Source: Dielma sp000508965 (GTDB lineage Bacteria; Bacillota_I; Bacilli_A; Erysipelotrichales; Erysipelotrichaceae). From it: a stretch of DNA of 64,000 bases. Below, piece by piece: positions 1-8,989 of this stretch (position 1 is the stretch's first letter; each line of letters begins with the position of its first letter). Made by a program: the position numbers and the translations under genes. The notes below the pieces were generated by a model that had not been told where the DNA came from, did no database searches, and worked only from the letters and a program-made list of their open reading frames with translations. The stretch covers positions 39,309 through 103,308 of the forward strand of contig BAHV02000017.1 of NCBI GenBank assembly GCA_000508965.1. The letters run 5' to 3'.

Positions 1-2
1 AA

Positions 3-689
3 TCATGAAGCATCACCTGCTTTCTTCTTCATTGCCATTAATACAAGCACAATCAAAATCATTGAAGGAATAACCATATTCTCAGCACCGAATGCAACTA
101 ATGAAAGCAGTCCGCAGGCGGTTCCGCACAATGCCGGACGGTGATCTGAACAGCTTAGCCATTGTTCCGTAAAGATCACCACAAACAAAGCAATCAACGC
201 GAAATCAATCCCTGTTGTATCAAAGGGCAGCATGCTGCCGATCAGTGAACCTAGAATCGAGCCGATAATCCAGTAGCATTGATCCAAAAAAGAAATCAGA
301 AACATCAGCTTGTCGGCGTGACCCTCCTCATTCTTGATATTAACCAGCAAAGAATAAGTTTCATCGGTCAAAGAAAAAATCATATATGGCTTTTTGCGTC
401 CCATATGCGAAAATGGCTCAATCATGCTTAAACCATAAAATATATGCCGTACATTCACCAGCAAGGTCATCAAAGCCACTTCCACAAGACTGACACCCGG
501 CACAAAGAAATTAATGCCGATAAACTGCATACTGCCGGCATAAACAAATACTGACATGGCTGCCGCCCATAAAAAATTATATCCTTTTTCCTGAAACAGC
601 ATACCAAAAGCGATGCCGACAAATAAATAGCCAAGCATTACTGGAATTGTGGTTTCAACCGCTTCAAAAAAGACGCCCTTATGCTTCAT
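3..689 (-). CDS. azlC: AzlC-family branched-chain amino acid exporter, large subunit
   Basis: Predicted 228-residue integral membrane protein with several hydrophobic helices. The N-terminal stretch PVMLGYLFVGIAFGMLF and the NVRHIFYG motif near residue 80 are typical of AzlC. AzlC works with the small AzlD subunit to export branched-chain amino acids. The stop codon at 3-5 overlaps an ATG at 4-6 on the same strand (ATGA), so azlD very probably begins there and runs off the left edge. A TATAAT box at 714-719 lies upstream of the start. Length is normal for the family. Substrate is inferred from the family only. Confidence 0.85.
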   Translation of the reverse strand: MKHKGVFFEAVETTIPVMLGYLFVGIAFGMLFQEKGYNFLWAAAMSVFVYAGSMQFIGINFFVPGVSLVEVALMTLLVNVRHIFYGLSMIEPFSHMGRKKPYMIFSLTDETYSLLVNIKNEEGHADKLMFLISFLDQCYWIIGSILGSLIGSMLPFDTTGIDFALIALFVVIFTEQWLSCSDHRPALCGTACGLLSLVAFGAENMVIPSMILIVLVLMAMKKKAGDAS

Positions 690-772
690 AAACTACCCCA
701 TTTCTTTGTTTCAATTATACTCATATATAAAGAAAAAGAAAGAACTTTTTTCTGAAACAGGTATCATTTCCA

Positions 773-926
773 CTAAACTGCCATTCCTTCATGAAAATCC
801 ATAGGATTCGTCAATCTATATCGCACATGATACTTATCATCAAACAGACTGAACCTCTCCAACAGTCATATTCAGATACCTTAAAATAACATTGGCATCA
901 ATCAGTTTCTCATGTTTTCTTGCCAT
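773..926 (-). pseudogene. Remnant of a PIN-domain toxin, joined to another fragment
   Basis: An ATG at 926, preceded by a GGAG-type site, opens a 28-codon frame (stop 840-842) containing LIDANVILRYL. This is the start of a PIN-domain ribonuclease with its first catalytic Asp, as in VapC-type toxins. The rest of the domain is missing. In another frame, 773-845 reads as a coding-like tail (HVRYRLTNPMDFHEG) ending in TAG. I read this as a toxin gene decayed by deletion. No antitoxin is seen next to it. Confidence 0.5.
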
Positions 927-1005
927 AACTATTTCTCCTAAATAAATTATAGAGCAGCTTCTCAGAAACACACATAGCCTAAGGCTGAGTTTGCCTATAC
1001 CACAT

Positions 1006-1032
1006 AAAAAGCGAACCCATGTTTATGAGTTC
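1006..1032 (-). terminator. Terminator of psuK-psuG
   Basis: An inverted repeat GAAC-x-CAT / ATG-x-GTTC at 1013-1032 is followed on the minus strand by GCTTTTTA. It lies 17 bases after the psuG stop. Confidence 0.7.
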
Positions 1033-1049
1033 ACTATTTTTATAACCTT

Positions 1050-1982
1050 TTATTTTAACTTGCTTAACTCACAGGCAATCTGCGATGCCAGCTTAGCGTT
1101 ATTATAAACCAGCTGTATATTCGCAGCCAGACTTGATCCGCCGGTAATTTTTTGAATCTTATCCAATAAATACGGCGTTGTATCCTTGCCTTTAATGCCT
1201 AAGCGATTAGCCTCTTCAATTGCTTCATCAATGGATTTGTTGATCAGATCCGGATCCATTGAGTATTCTTCAGGGATCGGATTGGTAACCAGCATCCCGC
1301 CGCGTAATCCTAAATCCTCTTTAGCCTTGTAGACATCGGCTAATTCCTTCGGTGTATCCATGCGGTAGTCTACTTTAAAGCCGCTCTTGCGTGTATAGAA
1401 GGCTGGTAATTCTTCACTCTGATAACCAAATACCGTTACCCCTTTGGTTTCCAAATATTCAAGCGTTAAACCGAGATCAAGAATGGATTTTGCACCTGCG
1501 CAAACAACCATTACCGGTGTTTCAGCTAATTCCTCAAGGTCTGCGGAAATATCCATTGTAGTTTCAGCTCCGCGGTGAACACCGCCGACACCGCCGGTCG
1601 CGAAGATTTTAACACCGGCAAGATTGGCAAGAATCATGGTCGCAGCTACCGTTGTCGCGCCATCTTCACCCTTAGCAGCCAACACTGGAATATCACGGCG
1701 GCTGGCTTTGATGACATTCAGCCCTTTACGGCCTAAATGATCAATTTCTTCCTTTGAAATACCTACCTTCAGCTTACCGCCGATAATGGCAATCGTAGCC
1801 GGTACAGCACCATTGTCACGTACGACCTTTTCCACATTTAAGGCGGTTTCCACATTCTGCGGATATGGCATGCCATGAGAGATAATCGTTGATTCCAGCG
1901 CTACGACCGGACGTCCCTCGGCTAATGCCTTCTGTACTTCTTCAGATACGTCTAAATACTTTCTTAAGTTACTTGTGTTCAT
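1050..1982 (-). CDS. psuG: Pseudouridine-5'-phosphate glycosidase
   Basis: Cleaves pseudouridine 5'-phosphate to uracil and ribose 5-phosphate in the cytoplasm, the second step of pseudouridine breakdown. The 310-residue length fits the family. VALESTIISHGMPYP carries the conserved Glu (residue 30). Lys92 (NVIKASRRD) and Lys165 (CAGAKSILD) match the two lysines known in the E. coli enzyme, the latter forming the ribose adduct. The start is set by GGAGG at 1990-1994, which overlaps the end of psuK. The kinase gene sits 10 bases upstream in the same operon. Confidence 0.95.
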   Translation of the reverse strand: MNTSNLRKYLDVSEEVQKALAEGRPVVALESTIISHGMPYPQNVETALNVEKVVRDNGAVPATIAIIGGKLKVGISKEEIDHLGRKGLNVIKASRRDIPVLAAKGEDGATTVAATMILANLAGVKIFATGGVGGVHRGAETTMDISADLEELAETPVMVVCAGAKSILDLGLTLEYLETKGVTVFGYQSEELPAFYTRKSGFKVDYRMDTPKELADVYKAKEDLGLRGGMLVTNPIPEEYSMDPDLINKSIDEAIEEANRLGIKGKDTTPYLLDKIQKITGGSSLAANIQLVYNNAKLASQIACELSKLK

Positions 1983-1992
1983 TTTTTTCCTC

Positions 1993-3087
1993 CTATTTTA
2001 CTGGATGCTGATCCAGAATTTCAAGTATATGTTCACAGCTGATATGCGGACTGATGGTTGATTCACTGGCGATACAAATGCTAGCTGCCGCCATACCGGC
2101 TCTGGCAATATCACGCAGCGGAAGCTGCTGCCGCCATGCCCAGGCAAGGGCTGCGACAAAGCTGTCGCCGGCGCCTGTCGTATTGACAATTTCACATGGA
2201 AGGCTTGGCAGATGCATATGCTCATGGTTATTCGCCGCATAAACACCATCTTCTCCTAAAGATATAAAAACCTGCTGCATCCCCTGTTTCAGAAAACACT
2301 CTGCCGCTGCGCGCAGGGAATTTTCATCAACGATTTTAATGCTTGTCAGTTCCTCCGCTTCAATAAGGTTTGGTTTCAATGTGTGAATCTTACCTAACAA
2401 GCCTTTCAGCTTTTTCGCCTTAGTCGTTGATACCGTATCGGCAAATAACGGACACCGGCAATTCTCTGCAAGATATTCTAAGGTATTCTGCGGTATATTG
2501 GTATCACAGATACAAAGGCTTGCCCGATTGATAAAATCGATGCGGGTAGCCATCAGTTCAGGTGTTAAATGCTCATAAATCCCCATATCCGACACCGCTA
2601 ATTCCATATCGCCATGCTCATCAGTAATAAATAAATAAGTCGATGTCACACCGTTGGGAATCGTAAAGGACTGGGATGTATCAATGCCGATGCGATGGCA
2701 TTCTTCACTGAGCTGTGATGCATAGCCATCACTGCCGAAAGCCGTAATCAATTTCACATCTTCATCTAACAGCGCCAAATTATGCGCGATATTGCGGCCA
2801 ACGCCGCCCGCCGATAAAAAGGTAGTGCCGGGATTGGAATCACGCATAACCAATGGCTGATACGGACGTCCGCAGATATCCATGTTCACACCGCCGATTA
2901 CCACGATATATGGCTTTTTCTGTAAGATATAACCCTTACCCTGAATCAATCCTTTTTTAGTCAGATTGGAGATATGCACAGCTGCCGATGAGCGGGTAAT
3001 ACCTGCCAGATCTGCCAGCTCCTGTTGGGAGATCAAGGGATTTTCCTCAATCCAATGCAGAATCTGACGTTCTCGATCAGTAATCAT
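1993..3087 (-). CDS. psuK: Pseudouridine kinase with N-terminal winged-helix domain
   Basis: PfkB-family sugar kinase expected to phosphorylate pseudouridine to supply PsuG. Residues 1-55 form a MarR-like winged helix (QQELADLAGITRSSAAVHIS). From about residue 58 the PfkB fold begins (VVIGGVNMDICGRP, GGVGRNIAHNLALL), ending in the ATP/anion-hole signature NTTGAGDSFVAALAW near residue 310. The 364-residue length is a kinase plus one HTH. The HTH suggests the enzyme may regulate its own operon. A clean sigma-A promoter lies upstream at 3148-3176. Confidence 0.9.
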   Translation of the reverse strand: MITDRERQILHWIEENPLISQQELADLAGITRSSAAVHISNLTKKGLIQGKGYILQKKPYIVVIGGVNMDICGRPYQPLVMRDSNPGTTFLSAGGVGRNIAHNLALLDEDVKLITAFGSDGYASQLSEECHRIGIDTSQSFTIPNGVTSTYLFITDEHGDMELAVSDMGIYEHLTPELMATRIDFINRASLCICDTNIPQNTLEYLAENCRCPLFADTVSTTKAKKLKGLLGKIHTLKPNLIEAEELTSIKIVDENSLRAAAECFLKQGMQQVFISLGEDGVYAANNHEHMHLPSLPCEIVNTTGAGDSFVAALAWAWRQQLPLRDIARAGMAAASICIASESTISPHISCEHILEILDQHPVK

Positions 3088-3147
3088 AACTGCCTCCTTT
3101 CCATAATCATTTGTTTAGTATTCTAATCTTTTGCTTATTACATCTTT

Positions 3148-3176
3148 ATAGTACCGCTTGCTGAGTATAAAGTCAA
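3148..3176 (-). promoter_or_regulatory. Sigma-A promoter of psuK-psuG
   Basis: Minus-strand TTGACT (3171-3176), 17-base spacer, TACTAT (3148-3153), 60 bases before the psuK start. Confidence 0.75.
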
Positions 3177-3188
3177 GCAGGAAAATAC

Positions 3189-3221
3189 AAAAAAATACAG
3201 ACCGTTTGCACATGTCTGTAT
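3189..3221 (-). terminator. Terminator of priA-rsmB
   Basis: ATACAGAC (3195-3202) pairs with GTCTGTAT (3214-3221) and is followed on the minus strand by a run of T. It lies just after the rsmB stop. Confidence 0.8.
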
Positions 3222-3231
3222 CATTTGATGA

Positions 3232-4491
3232 TTATGCCTTTTCAGCTTTAATCAGCTTAGCCATATAAAAGCCATCGGTATTGTATTCATAAGGGAAAAT
3301 AGTTCGCTGACTGACCAGCTGCGCGTTATCATGCAGTCCCAGAAATTTCTCAATTTGCTTTTCATTTTCTTTTTTATTCAGTGTACACGTAGAATAGACA
3401 AGAACGCCGCCCGGTTTTACCATTTTAAATGCGGTATCTAAAAGCTTTGCCTGAAGCGGCAGTAAAGTATCCATATCTTCCGGCTGCATATGTACTTTGA
3501 TATCATTTTTGCGCTTCATTACGCCATAGCCGGAGCATGGCGCATCGACCAATACCCGATCAAAGCTTTCCTCATCATATTCATGATTGATTTCACAAGC
3601 ATCAAAGCACCATGGCTGAATGATGCTTAAGCCAAGTCTGGCTGCCGCATTACTAATCAACTCAACGCGATGTTCATGAATATCCAAGGCAATGATTTCT
3701 CCCTCATTTTTCATCAGCTGAGCCATATGGCATGTTTTCGTTCCCGGCGCCGCGCACATATCCAAAATACTCTCATCGGGCTGAGGATCAACTAATAAGG
3801 CGACACACTGGCTTGCCTCATCCTGAATCGATACTCTGCCGGTCAGATATTCCTTTGTATCAGCAATATTGCCGCCATGATAAATCAGCGCGTCCTCACT
3901 CAAACAGCCCTTTTCAAAGTCAGGATTGGCGGCAATGATTTCATCACGGCTCGTAACACATGTATTCACCCGGGCCGCTAACGCCGGTGCTCCCTGATCA
4001 TCAAGACAGATCCGCTCAGCAATTTCATAACCATATTGTTTTTCCCACATCTTGACCACCCATAAAGGATGCGATGTTTTGATGGATAACTGAAAAATCG
4101 CATCGCCAAGGATCGGACGTTTACCCTCTCTTAAAAAACGCCGCAGCATTGCGTTAATCATTGCTTTATACTTACCTTTATGCTTCTTAGCCGCAATTTC
4201 CACCGCTTCATTCACCACCGCATATTCAGGTACCTTGTCCATAAACAGAAACTGATAGATGCTCATATCCATCAAAAGTGCCATATCAGCGGCAATATCG
4301 CTTTGCACATAGGCCTCCCATTGATATCTGAGATAGAGATAATTCTGCATCGTACCATAAACGATATTAGTAATCAAACCCTTATCCACTGAACTGAAAT
4401 CACTCATTTCTTTACGCAGATAAAGATTGCTGTAACTTTTACCTAAAACAATATCACATAAACAATTGTATGCTTTTTCTCTTGCTTTCAT
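3232..4491 (-). CDS. rsmB: 16S rRNA (cytosine-967-C5)-methyltransferase
   Basis: SAM-dependent methyltransferase making m5C967 in 16S rRNA. The N-terminal 130 residues are a NusB-like RNA-binding domain (VNEAVEIAAKKHKGKYKAMIN). The catalytic half has SAM motif I (LDMCAAPGTKTCHMAQLM), motif IV with its Cys (VDAPCSGYGVMKRKNDI) and motif VI with the second Cys (VYSTCTLNKKENEKQI). At 419 residues it is close to family length. The ATG at 4491 has a GGAGAGG site and lies 11 bases after priA, so the two are co-transcribed. The usual def and fmt genes between priA and rsmB are absent here. Confidence 0.93.
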   Translation of the reverse strand: MKAREKAYNCLCDIVLGKSYSNLYLRKEMSDFSSVDKGLITNIVYGTMQNYLYLRYQWEAYVQSDIAADMALLMDMSIYQFLFMDKVPEYAVVNEAVEIAAKKHKGKYKAMINAMLRRFLREGKRPILGDAIFQLSIKTSHPLWVVKMWEKQYGYEIAERICLDDQGAPALAARVNTCVTSRDEIIAANPDFEKGCLSEDALIYHGGNIADTKEYLTGRVSIQDEASQCVALLVDPQPDESILDMCAAPGTKTCHMAQLMKNEGEIIALDIHEHRVELISNAAARLGLSIIQPWCFDACEINHEYDEESFDRVLVDAPCSGYGVMKRKNDIKVHMQPEDMDTLLPLQAKLLDTAFKMVKPGGVLVYSTCTLNKKENEKQIEKFLGLHDNAQLVSQRTIFPYEYNTDGFYMAKLIKAEKA

Positions 4492-4502
4492 AAGCCTCTC
4501 CT

Positions 4503-6656
4503 CTAATCCATATTCAGCGGATTGATATCGATCTGCAGTCTGACCTTGCTTTTTGATGAGCGATGTTTGCGTGAAAGCTGATAAACAGCCTTCTGCAATT
4601 GCGTCAGTGATTTACTTTTAATACAAATACGGAATCGATATTCATCCTTTACCTTCATTAATTCACTTGGCCCCAATAGCCTGAATGTTTCTTCCGCCAA
4701 GCAGCGCATGCCCTCACACGCCGCCTCACTGGCTGATTCCTTATCTTTATGAATATACAGAATCGATGCCAGATAGGTATACGGCGGATAACCGGCTAAA
4801 TGGCGGTAACGCATTTCCTGTTCAAAAAATTTCAGATAATCATGAGTCAGCGCACAACGCACAGCATAGTGCTGATCATCAAAAACCTGAAGCAATACCT
4901 TCCCCTTTTTCTGTCCGCGTCCGCTTCGGCCGCTGGCCTGACACAGCAGATCAAAGGTCAGCTCGCTGCTGCGATAATCTGAGCGATAAAGCATCGCATC
5001 GCCTTGAAGAATTCCCACCAGCGTGACATTTTCAAAATCCAAGCCTTTCGCAATCATTTGCGTACCAAGCAGGATATCCGCTTCATGCCGGCCAAATTGT
5101 GCCAGTAAATCACGGTGCGCATTCTTACGGGCTGTCGTGTCGGCATCCATGCGAATGATTTTTTTATCCGGAAACAGCTCGCTGACCATTTCTGCCAGAC
5201 GCTGTGTTCCAAACCCCATTCCTTTTAATGAAGGTGATTTGCATGATGGACAAACATTAGGAACCGGTATGCTGTAACCGCATAGATGGCATTTAACACT
5301 CTGATCATCCTTATGGTAAACCAGAGCGCGGTCACAATGCGGACACATCAGCGTCGTTCCGCATTCACTGCAATGAATCGTCGGCTGATAGCCGCGCCGA
5401 TTCAGCAGCAAAATCACCTGTTCATTACACTCCAGACTCAAACGCATCGCTTCGATCAGCTGCGGACTCAATATATAAGAGCCGCCTTTTTTTACGGTCT
5501 GCTGCATATTGATCAATGATACATCCGGCAGATTATTACTTACTCTGTTTTTAAGTGATATCAGCTGATAAACATCCTTGACGGCACGCGCATACGTCTC
5601 TAAAGAGGGCGTCGCACTTGCCAGCAAGACGGTCGCATGATGGACTGCACCCCGCCATATCGCTACATCACGGCAGTGATACTGCGGCTGGCTGTCCTGC
5701 TTATAGCTGCTGTCATGCTCTTCATCAAGGATGATCAAGCCTAATTGATCAAAAGGCATAAAGATTGCAGAACGGGTACCGACCACAATATTTTTCTCAT
5801 GCCTGCGTACACTTTGAAACTGTTCATATTTTTCCTGATCATTCAACGCGGAATGATAAATTGCCACATCATTGCCAAAACGCTTCTGAACCCGCTCTAC
5901 CATCATCGGTGTCAACGCGATTTCCGGTACGAGCAGAAGCACTTGCTTGCCCTGCTTTAAAACCTCTTTGGCACAGCGCAGAAAAACCTCCGTCTTGCCG
6001 CTGCCGGTGACGCCATGCAGACAAAGCACCGACTTACGCGGATTCAGCACTTGCTTAATAGCCTGCTTTTGCTCCTCACTTAAGGTCAAATCAAAATCAC
6101 TGACATTCAGTTTTTCCTCAGCCGCTTTCGCTTCTTTTTCAAACACTTCCACCGCCCGGCATTCCTCAAGCGCCTTTCCAGCACTTTTAAAATCACGGCG
6201 CCATAGGGTCAGCGTCATTTCTCCAACCGCCTGTAAAGCCGTCAAGGCTTCCTCGCGTTTAGGCGTTATAACCAAAGGCACATGATGAACACGCACCCAT
6301 TTTTCCATTTTAATGCGCTGTTTGCTTGACTTAGGCTTCAGCTTTGCCGGCAGCATCGCTTGAAAACAGGCAATTACCGGTGAAACTGTCGTTTCCGCCA
6401 GCCATTTGCCCAAAGCCATTAATTCCGCATTCAGAATGGGTGAAGCATCCAATACCTTGACGACATCCTTAATCTCAAAATCAAAGCTTTCTTCCGTATC
6501 ATAAACGACCTCATCAACGAAAGCGACACAGAGCCGATGCGCAAAATCAACCTGAATCCGCATACCTGGTTCGATTTTTTCATCATGAAACTGATAGGTA
6601 TAGCGCTGATCAATGGCTGACACAGGATGTTCGATATAGCAATAGACAAGATTCAT
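4503..6656 (-). CDS. priA: Primosomal replication-restart helicase N'
   Basis: SF2 DNA helicase that reloads the replisome at stalled forks. An N-terminal 3'-DNA-end-binding domain (MNLVYCYIEHPVSAIDQRYTY region) is followed by Walker A (GVTGSGKTEVFL), the DEEHDSSYKQ box, and a zinc-binding region with paired Cys motifs (CSECGTTLMCPHC, CHLCGY, CPSCKS) near residues 435-475. Motif V is LLGTQMIAKGLDFENVTLV. Length (717) is slightly short but complete. The ATG has a GAGGTGA site. First gene of a two-gene operon with rsmB. Confidence 0.95.
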   Translation of the reverse strand: MNLVYCYIEHPVSAIDQRYTYQFHDEKIEPGMRIQVDFAHRLCVAFVDEVVYDTEESFDFEIKDVVKVLDASPILNAELMALGKWLAETTVSPVIACFQAMLPAKLKPKSSKQRIKMEKWVRVHHVPLVITPKREEALTALQAVGEMTLTLWRRDFKSAGKALEECRAVEVFEKEAKAAEEKLNVSDFDLTLSEEQKQAIKQVLNPRKSVLCLHGVTGSGKTEVFLRCAKEVLKQGKQVLLLVPEIALTPMMVERVQKRFGNDVAIYHSALNDQEKYEQFQSVRRHEKNIVVGTRSAIFMPFDQLGLIILDEEHDSSYKQDSQPQYHCRDVAIWRGAVHHATVLLASATPSLETYARAVKDVYQLISLKNRVSNNLPDVSLINMQQTVKKGGSYILSPQLIEAMRLSLECNEQVILLLNRRGYQPTIHCSECGTTLMCPHCDRALVYHKDDQSVKCHLCGYSIPVPNVCPSCKSPSLKGMGFGTQRLAEMVSELFPDKKIIRMDADTTARKNAHRDLLAQFGRHEADILLGTQMIAKGLDFENVTLVGILQGDAMLYRSDYRSSELTFDLLCQASGRSGRGQKKGKVLLQVFDDQHYAVRCALTHDYLKFFEQEMRYRHLAGYPPYTYLASILYIHKDKESASEAACEGMRCLAEETFRLLGPSELMKVKDEYRFRICIKSKSLTQLQKAVYQLSRKHRSSKSKVRLQIDINPLNMD

Positions 6657-6676
6657 TCACTTCACCTCACTTTACT

Positions 6677-6685
6677 ATTATACCA
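6677..6685 (-). promoter_or_regulatory. Extended -10 promoter of priA
   Basis: Minus-strand TGGTATAAT, the TGn-extended -10 form, lies 20 bases before the priA start. No convincing -35 is seen. Confidence 0.6.
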
Positions 6686-6809
6686 TGAGCCAAGCCAACC
6701 TGCTTCGTTTTTTCAAATGCATTTAGTCACTCATTAACAACAGCTGAAATTTTTAATATTCTGCTGCAATTATTCCCTTTCCGTTATAGAATTGTTCAGC
6801 GGGATTGTG

Positions 6810-6815
6810 TATAAT
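6810..6815 (+). promoter_or_regulatory. -10 box of the DUF6440 gene
   Basis: A perfect TATAAT. Transcription would start near 6822, downstream of an in-frame ATG at 6805. This rules that ATG out and supports the start at 6838. Confidence 0.55.
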
Positions 6816-6837
6816 AATAAAGAAAGGACGTGGTGCC

Positions 6838-7182
6838 ATGAAAAAGAATAAAAACCGTTTTATTACGACTGAGATTTATCATGACGGAATGTCAGCCTGT
6901 ACCAAGCTTTTAGTTGATGTAGAAACCCATGTACAGTATATGTTCCACAATGAAGGTTCTGGCGCCGGTCTGTGTGTTCTTGTCGATCGTGACGGCCGGC
7001 CGCTGCTGGCTGATGATGAAATAATCGAACATGAGGAGATGGCTTATGTCCGTGCCCAGCAGCCGGCTGCCGCAATCAGCCTCAATGAACGTCAGGAGCA
7101 GTTTGAACCGATCCGCCCTGTGAAAAAAGTGCAGATCAAAGAAAAAGAAAAGAAAAAAAGCTGGGCCGAAGAAATCAAATAA
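6838..7182 (+). CDS. DUF6440-family protein
   Basis: A 114-residue soluble protein of unknown function. The core (about residues 8-60: FITTEIYHDG, then TKLLVDVETHVQYMF, then GLCVLVDRDGRPLL) matches my memory of the small Firmicutes DUF6440 family. The C-terminus is a highly charged Lys/Glu tail (KEKEKKKSWAEE). The start at 6838 is chosen because AAAGGA lies nine bases upstream and the TATAAT box is at 6810. It precedes two HAD phosphatase genes in the same direction with a 33-base gap. Confidence 0.7.
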   Translation: MKKNKNRFITTEIYHDGMSACTKLLVDVETHVQYMFHNEGSGAGLCVLVDRDGRPLLADDEIIEHEEMAYVRAQQPAAAISLNERQEQFEPIRPVKKVQIKEKEKKKSWAEEIK

Positions 7183-7215
7183 TCTGGTTTCAGCTTTTTC
7201 ATTTATGGAGGTAGT

Positions 7216-8106
7216 ATGGAGAATAAAATCAAAATGATTGTCTCAGACCTTGACGGCACACTGCTTAATGACGCTAAAAAAATCAGTGCGTTTACCGAAA
7301 AGACCTTGCTGGAATATCAACAACAAGGCTGTATTGTCGTCTTAGCCAGCGGCCGTTTCCAGCGCGAAGTTGATCGCTATGCAAAACAGTTAAAATTAAA
7401 AGAATACAATGGCTGGATGGTATGTGCCAATGGTTATGAGGTAACCCGCATGGCAGATGGCAGCTGTCATACCTTTGATTCATTAAATCCGCAGGAAAGT
7501 CAGAAGCTGTGCAGCATCGCCGATGAATTAAAGCTGATTCAATATGTCCGCATCGCCGATCAATATCACCTGAAAATTAATCGTTTTCTTGGCGGCGGCT
7601 TAAAAGGCGCATGTGGACTGTTAAAGCTGATGCATCGTTTGGGATATCAAAAAGGCACTTACACTGTTCACTTGCTTGAAGAAACCCGCAATGTTCAATC
7701 AATGTGTGAATATCTCAATGAGGATGTTTATAAGATCTGTTTCATCGGGACGGTTAAGCGGATCAAAAAACTGATTGAGCTTGTGGAAAAGGTTTATCCT
7801 GATCAGTACGCATTTTATTATGTCAATCCGATGGCGGTGGAAATCTGCAAAAAATCTGTCAGCAAACGCAACGCAGTTGAATATATCTGCCGGCAGACAG
7901 GCATTCATCTTGATGAAGTCATAGCCTTTGGTGATTCCGGCAATGATGAACCGCTGCTGTTAAGTGCCGGCATCGGGGTTACGATGAAAAACGGCACTAA
8001 GAAAGCGTTGGCCGTGGCCCGGACATTATCAGCGAAAACAAATAATGAAGATGGTGTAGCCTATGAATGCCTGCATTATCTGGGAGGCAGCAATGAAAAC
8101 AATTAA
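7216..8106 (+). CDS. Cof-type HAD-IIB phosphatase
   Basis: Haloacid dehalogenase-superfamily phosphatase, Cof subfamily, likely acting on small phosphorylated metabolites in the cytosol. Motif I DLDGTLL holds the nucleophile and acid Asp near residues 11-13. Motif II is the Ser in VLASGR. Motif III/IV is AFGDSGNDEPLL near residue 235. The type IIB cap lies between. At 296 residues it is normal. Start set by GGAGG four bases upstream. Its end overlaps the next HAD gene by 14 bases, so they are a coupled pair. Substrate unknown. Confidence 0.9.
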   Translation: MENKIKMIVSDLDGTLLNDAKKISAFTEKTLLEYQQQGCIVVLASGRFQREVDRYAKQLKLKEYNGWMVCANGYEVTRMADGSCHTFDSLNPQESQKLCSIADELKLIQYVRIADQYHLKINRFLGGGLKGACGLLKLMHRLGYQKGTYTVHLLEETRNVQSMCEYLNEDVYKICFIGTVKRIKKLIELVEKVYPDQYAFYYVNPMAVEICKKSVSKRNAVEYICRQTGIHLDEVIAFGDSGNDEPLLLSAGIGVTMKNGTKKALAVARTLSAKTNNEDGVAYECLHYLGGSNENN

Positions 8107-8896
8107 AATGATTATGTGCGATCTTGACGGTACCCTGCTTACAGGTGCTAATTCAGTCTCTGACCGCACTAAAAAAGCGATTAAAATGGCCCGGCAGGCG
8201 GGTATATATTTTGGTATCGCAACGGGACGACCGCCTTACGCGGTCAGCGAACTGATTAAAATTTGGGGAATCGAAGAAGACATCGATTGCATTGTCGGCT
8301 TTAACGGTGCCCAGCTGATCGACTATACCTTAAATGAAAGCCGCCTGAATTATCCGCTTTCATCAGCCAATCAGCTTGAAATTATGAAGTATTATGAACA
8401 TGAAGGCATTAACTTCATGTTATATGAACAAGACGGCATCTATACGCAAAAGGTTGACGCGGTCAGTGAACGGCTCAGCCGCAACAACCGTCTGCCGCGC
8501 CGTGAGCTTACTGATGAAATTCTTTCCCATGAACACCCTAAGCTCTTAATTTCCTGTCCAAAGGAAACAATGGCACGGGTAGAAGAAGTCATGAGCCGGA
8601 TTCATATTGAAAATGTGCGGGGAGTGCATTCACAGCCGGATTTATTTGAAATATTTGATGCCCGTAATTCTAAAAGCCGCGGTATCGAACAAATTGCCCG
8701 GCTGCATGGCTTTACGTTAGATCATGTTATGGCCTTTGGCGATGAGGATAATGATTTAGAGATGCTGAAGGAATGCGGCATCGGTGTGGTCATGGCTAAC
8801 GGCTCACAAAAAGCACTGGCGATTGCTGATGAAATCACAGCCAGCAACCTTGATGACGGTGTTGCCCAACGCATCGAAGCACTCTTAAATAAATAA
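8093..8896 (+). CDS. Cof-type HAD-IIB phosphatase
   Basis: A second Cof-type HAD phosphatase (267 residues) and probable paralogue of the preceding gene. Motif I DLDGTLLTGANSVS, the Ser/Thr region FGIATGRPPYA, and motif IV AFGDEDNDLEML near residue 217 are intact. The start at 8093 is preferred over an upstream in-frame ATG because GGGAGG at 8082-8087 sits five bases before it. The first 14 bases lie within the preceding gene. Substrate not predictable. Confidence 0.9.
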   Translation: MKTIKMIMCDLDGTLLTGANSVSDRTKKAIKMARQAGIYFGIATGRPPYAVSELIKIWGIEEDIDCIVGFNGAQLIDYTLNESRLNYPLSSANQLEIMKYYEHEGINFMLYEQDGIYTQKVDAVSERLSRNNRLPRRELTDEILSHEHPKLLISCPKETMARVEEVMSRIHIENVRGVHSQPDLFEIFDARNSKSRGIEQIARLHGFTLDHVMAFGDEDNDLEMLKECGIGVVMANGSQKALAIADEITASNLDDGVAQRIEALLNK

Positions 8897-8900
8897 AAAC

Positions 8901-8962
8901 AAAAAACTGAAGATTTGAATTCGCTTCATGAATCAATATGAGCGTTCAGCTTCAGTTTTTTT
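8901..8962 (+). terminator. Terminator after the HAD pair
   Basis: AAAAACTGAAG at the left pairs with CTTCAGTTTTT at 8950-8960 around a long loop, followed by T7. It could also act for minus-strand transcripts. Confidence 0.65.
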
Positions 8963-8989
8963 ATATCGCTTGTTTAATTTGAAATTCTC

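Noticed and set aside
4685..6285. Several plus-strand ORFs opposite priA
   Set aside because: Shadow frames of a well-conserved helicase gene.
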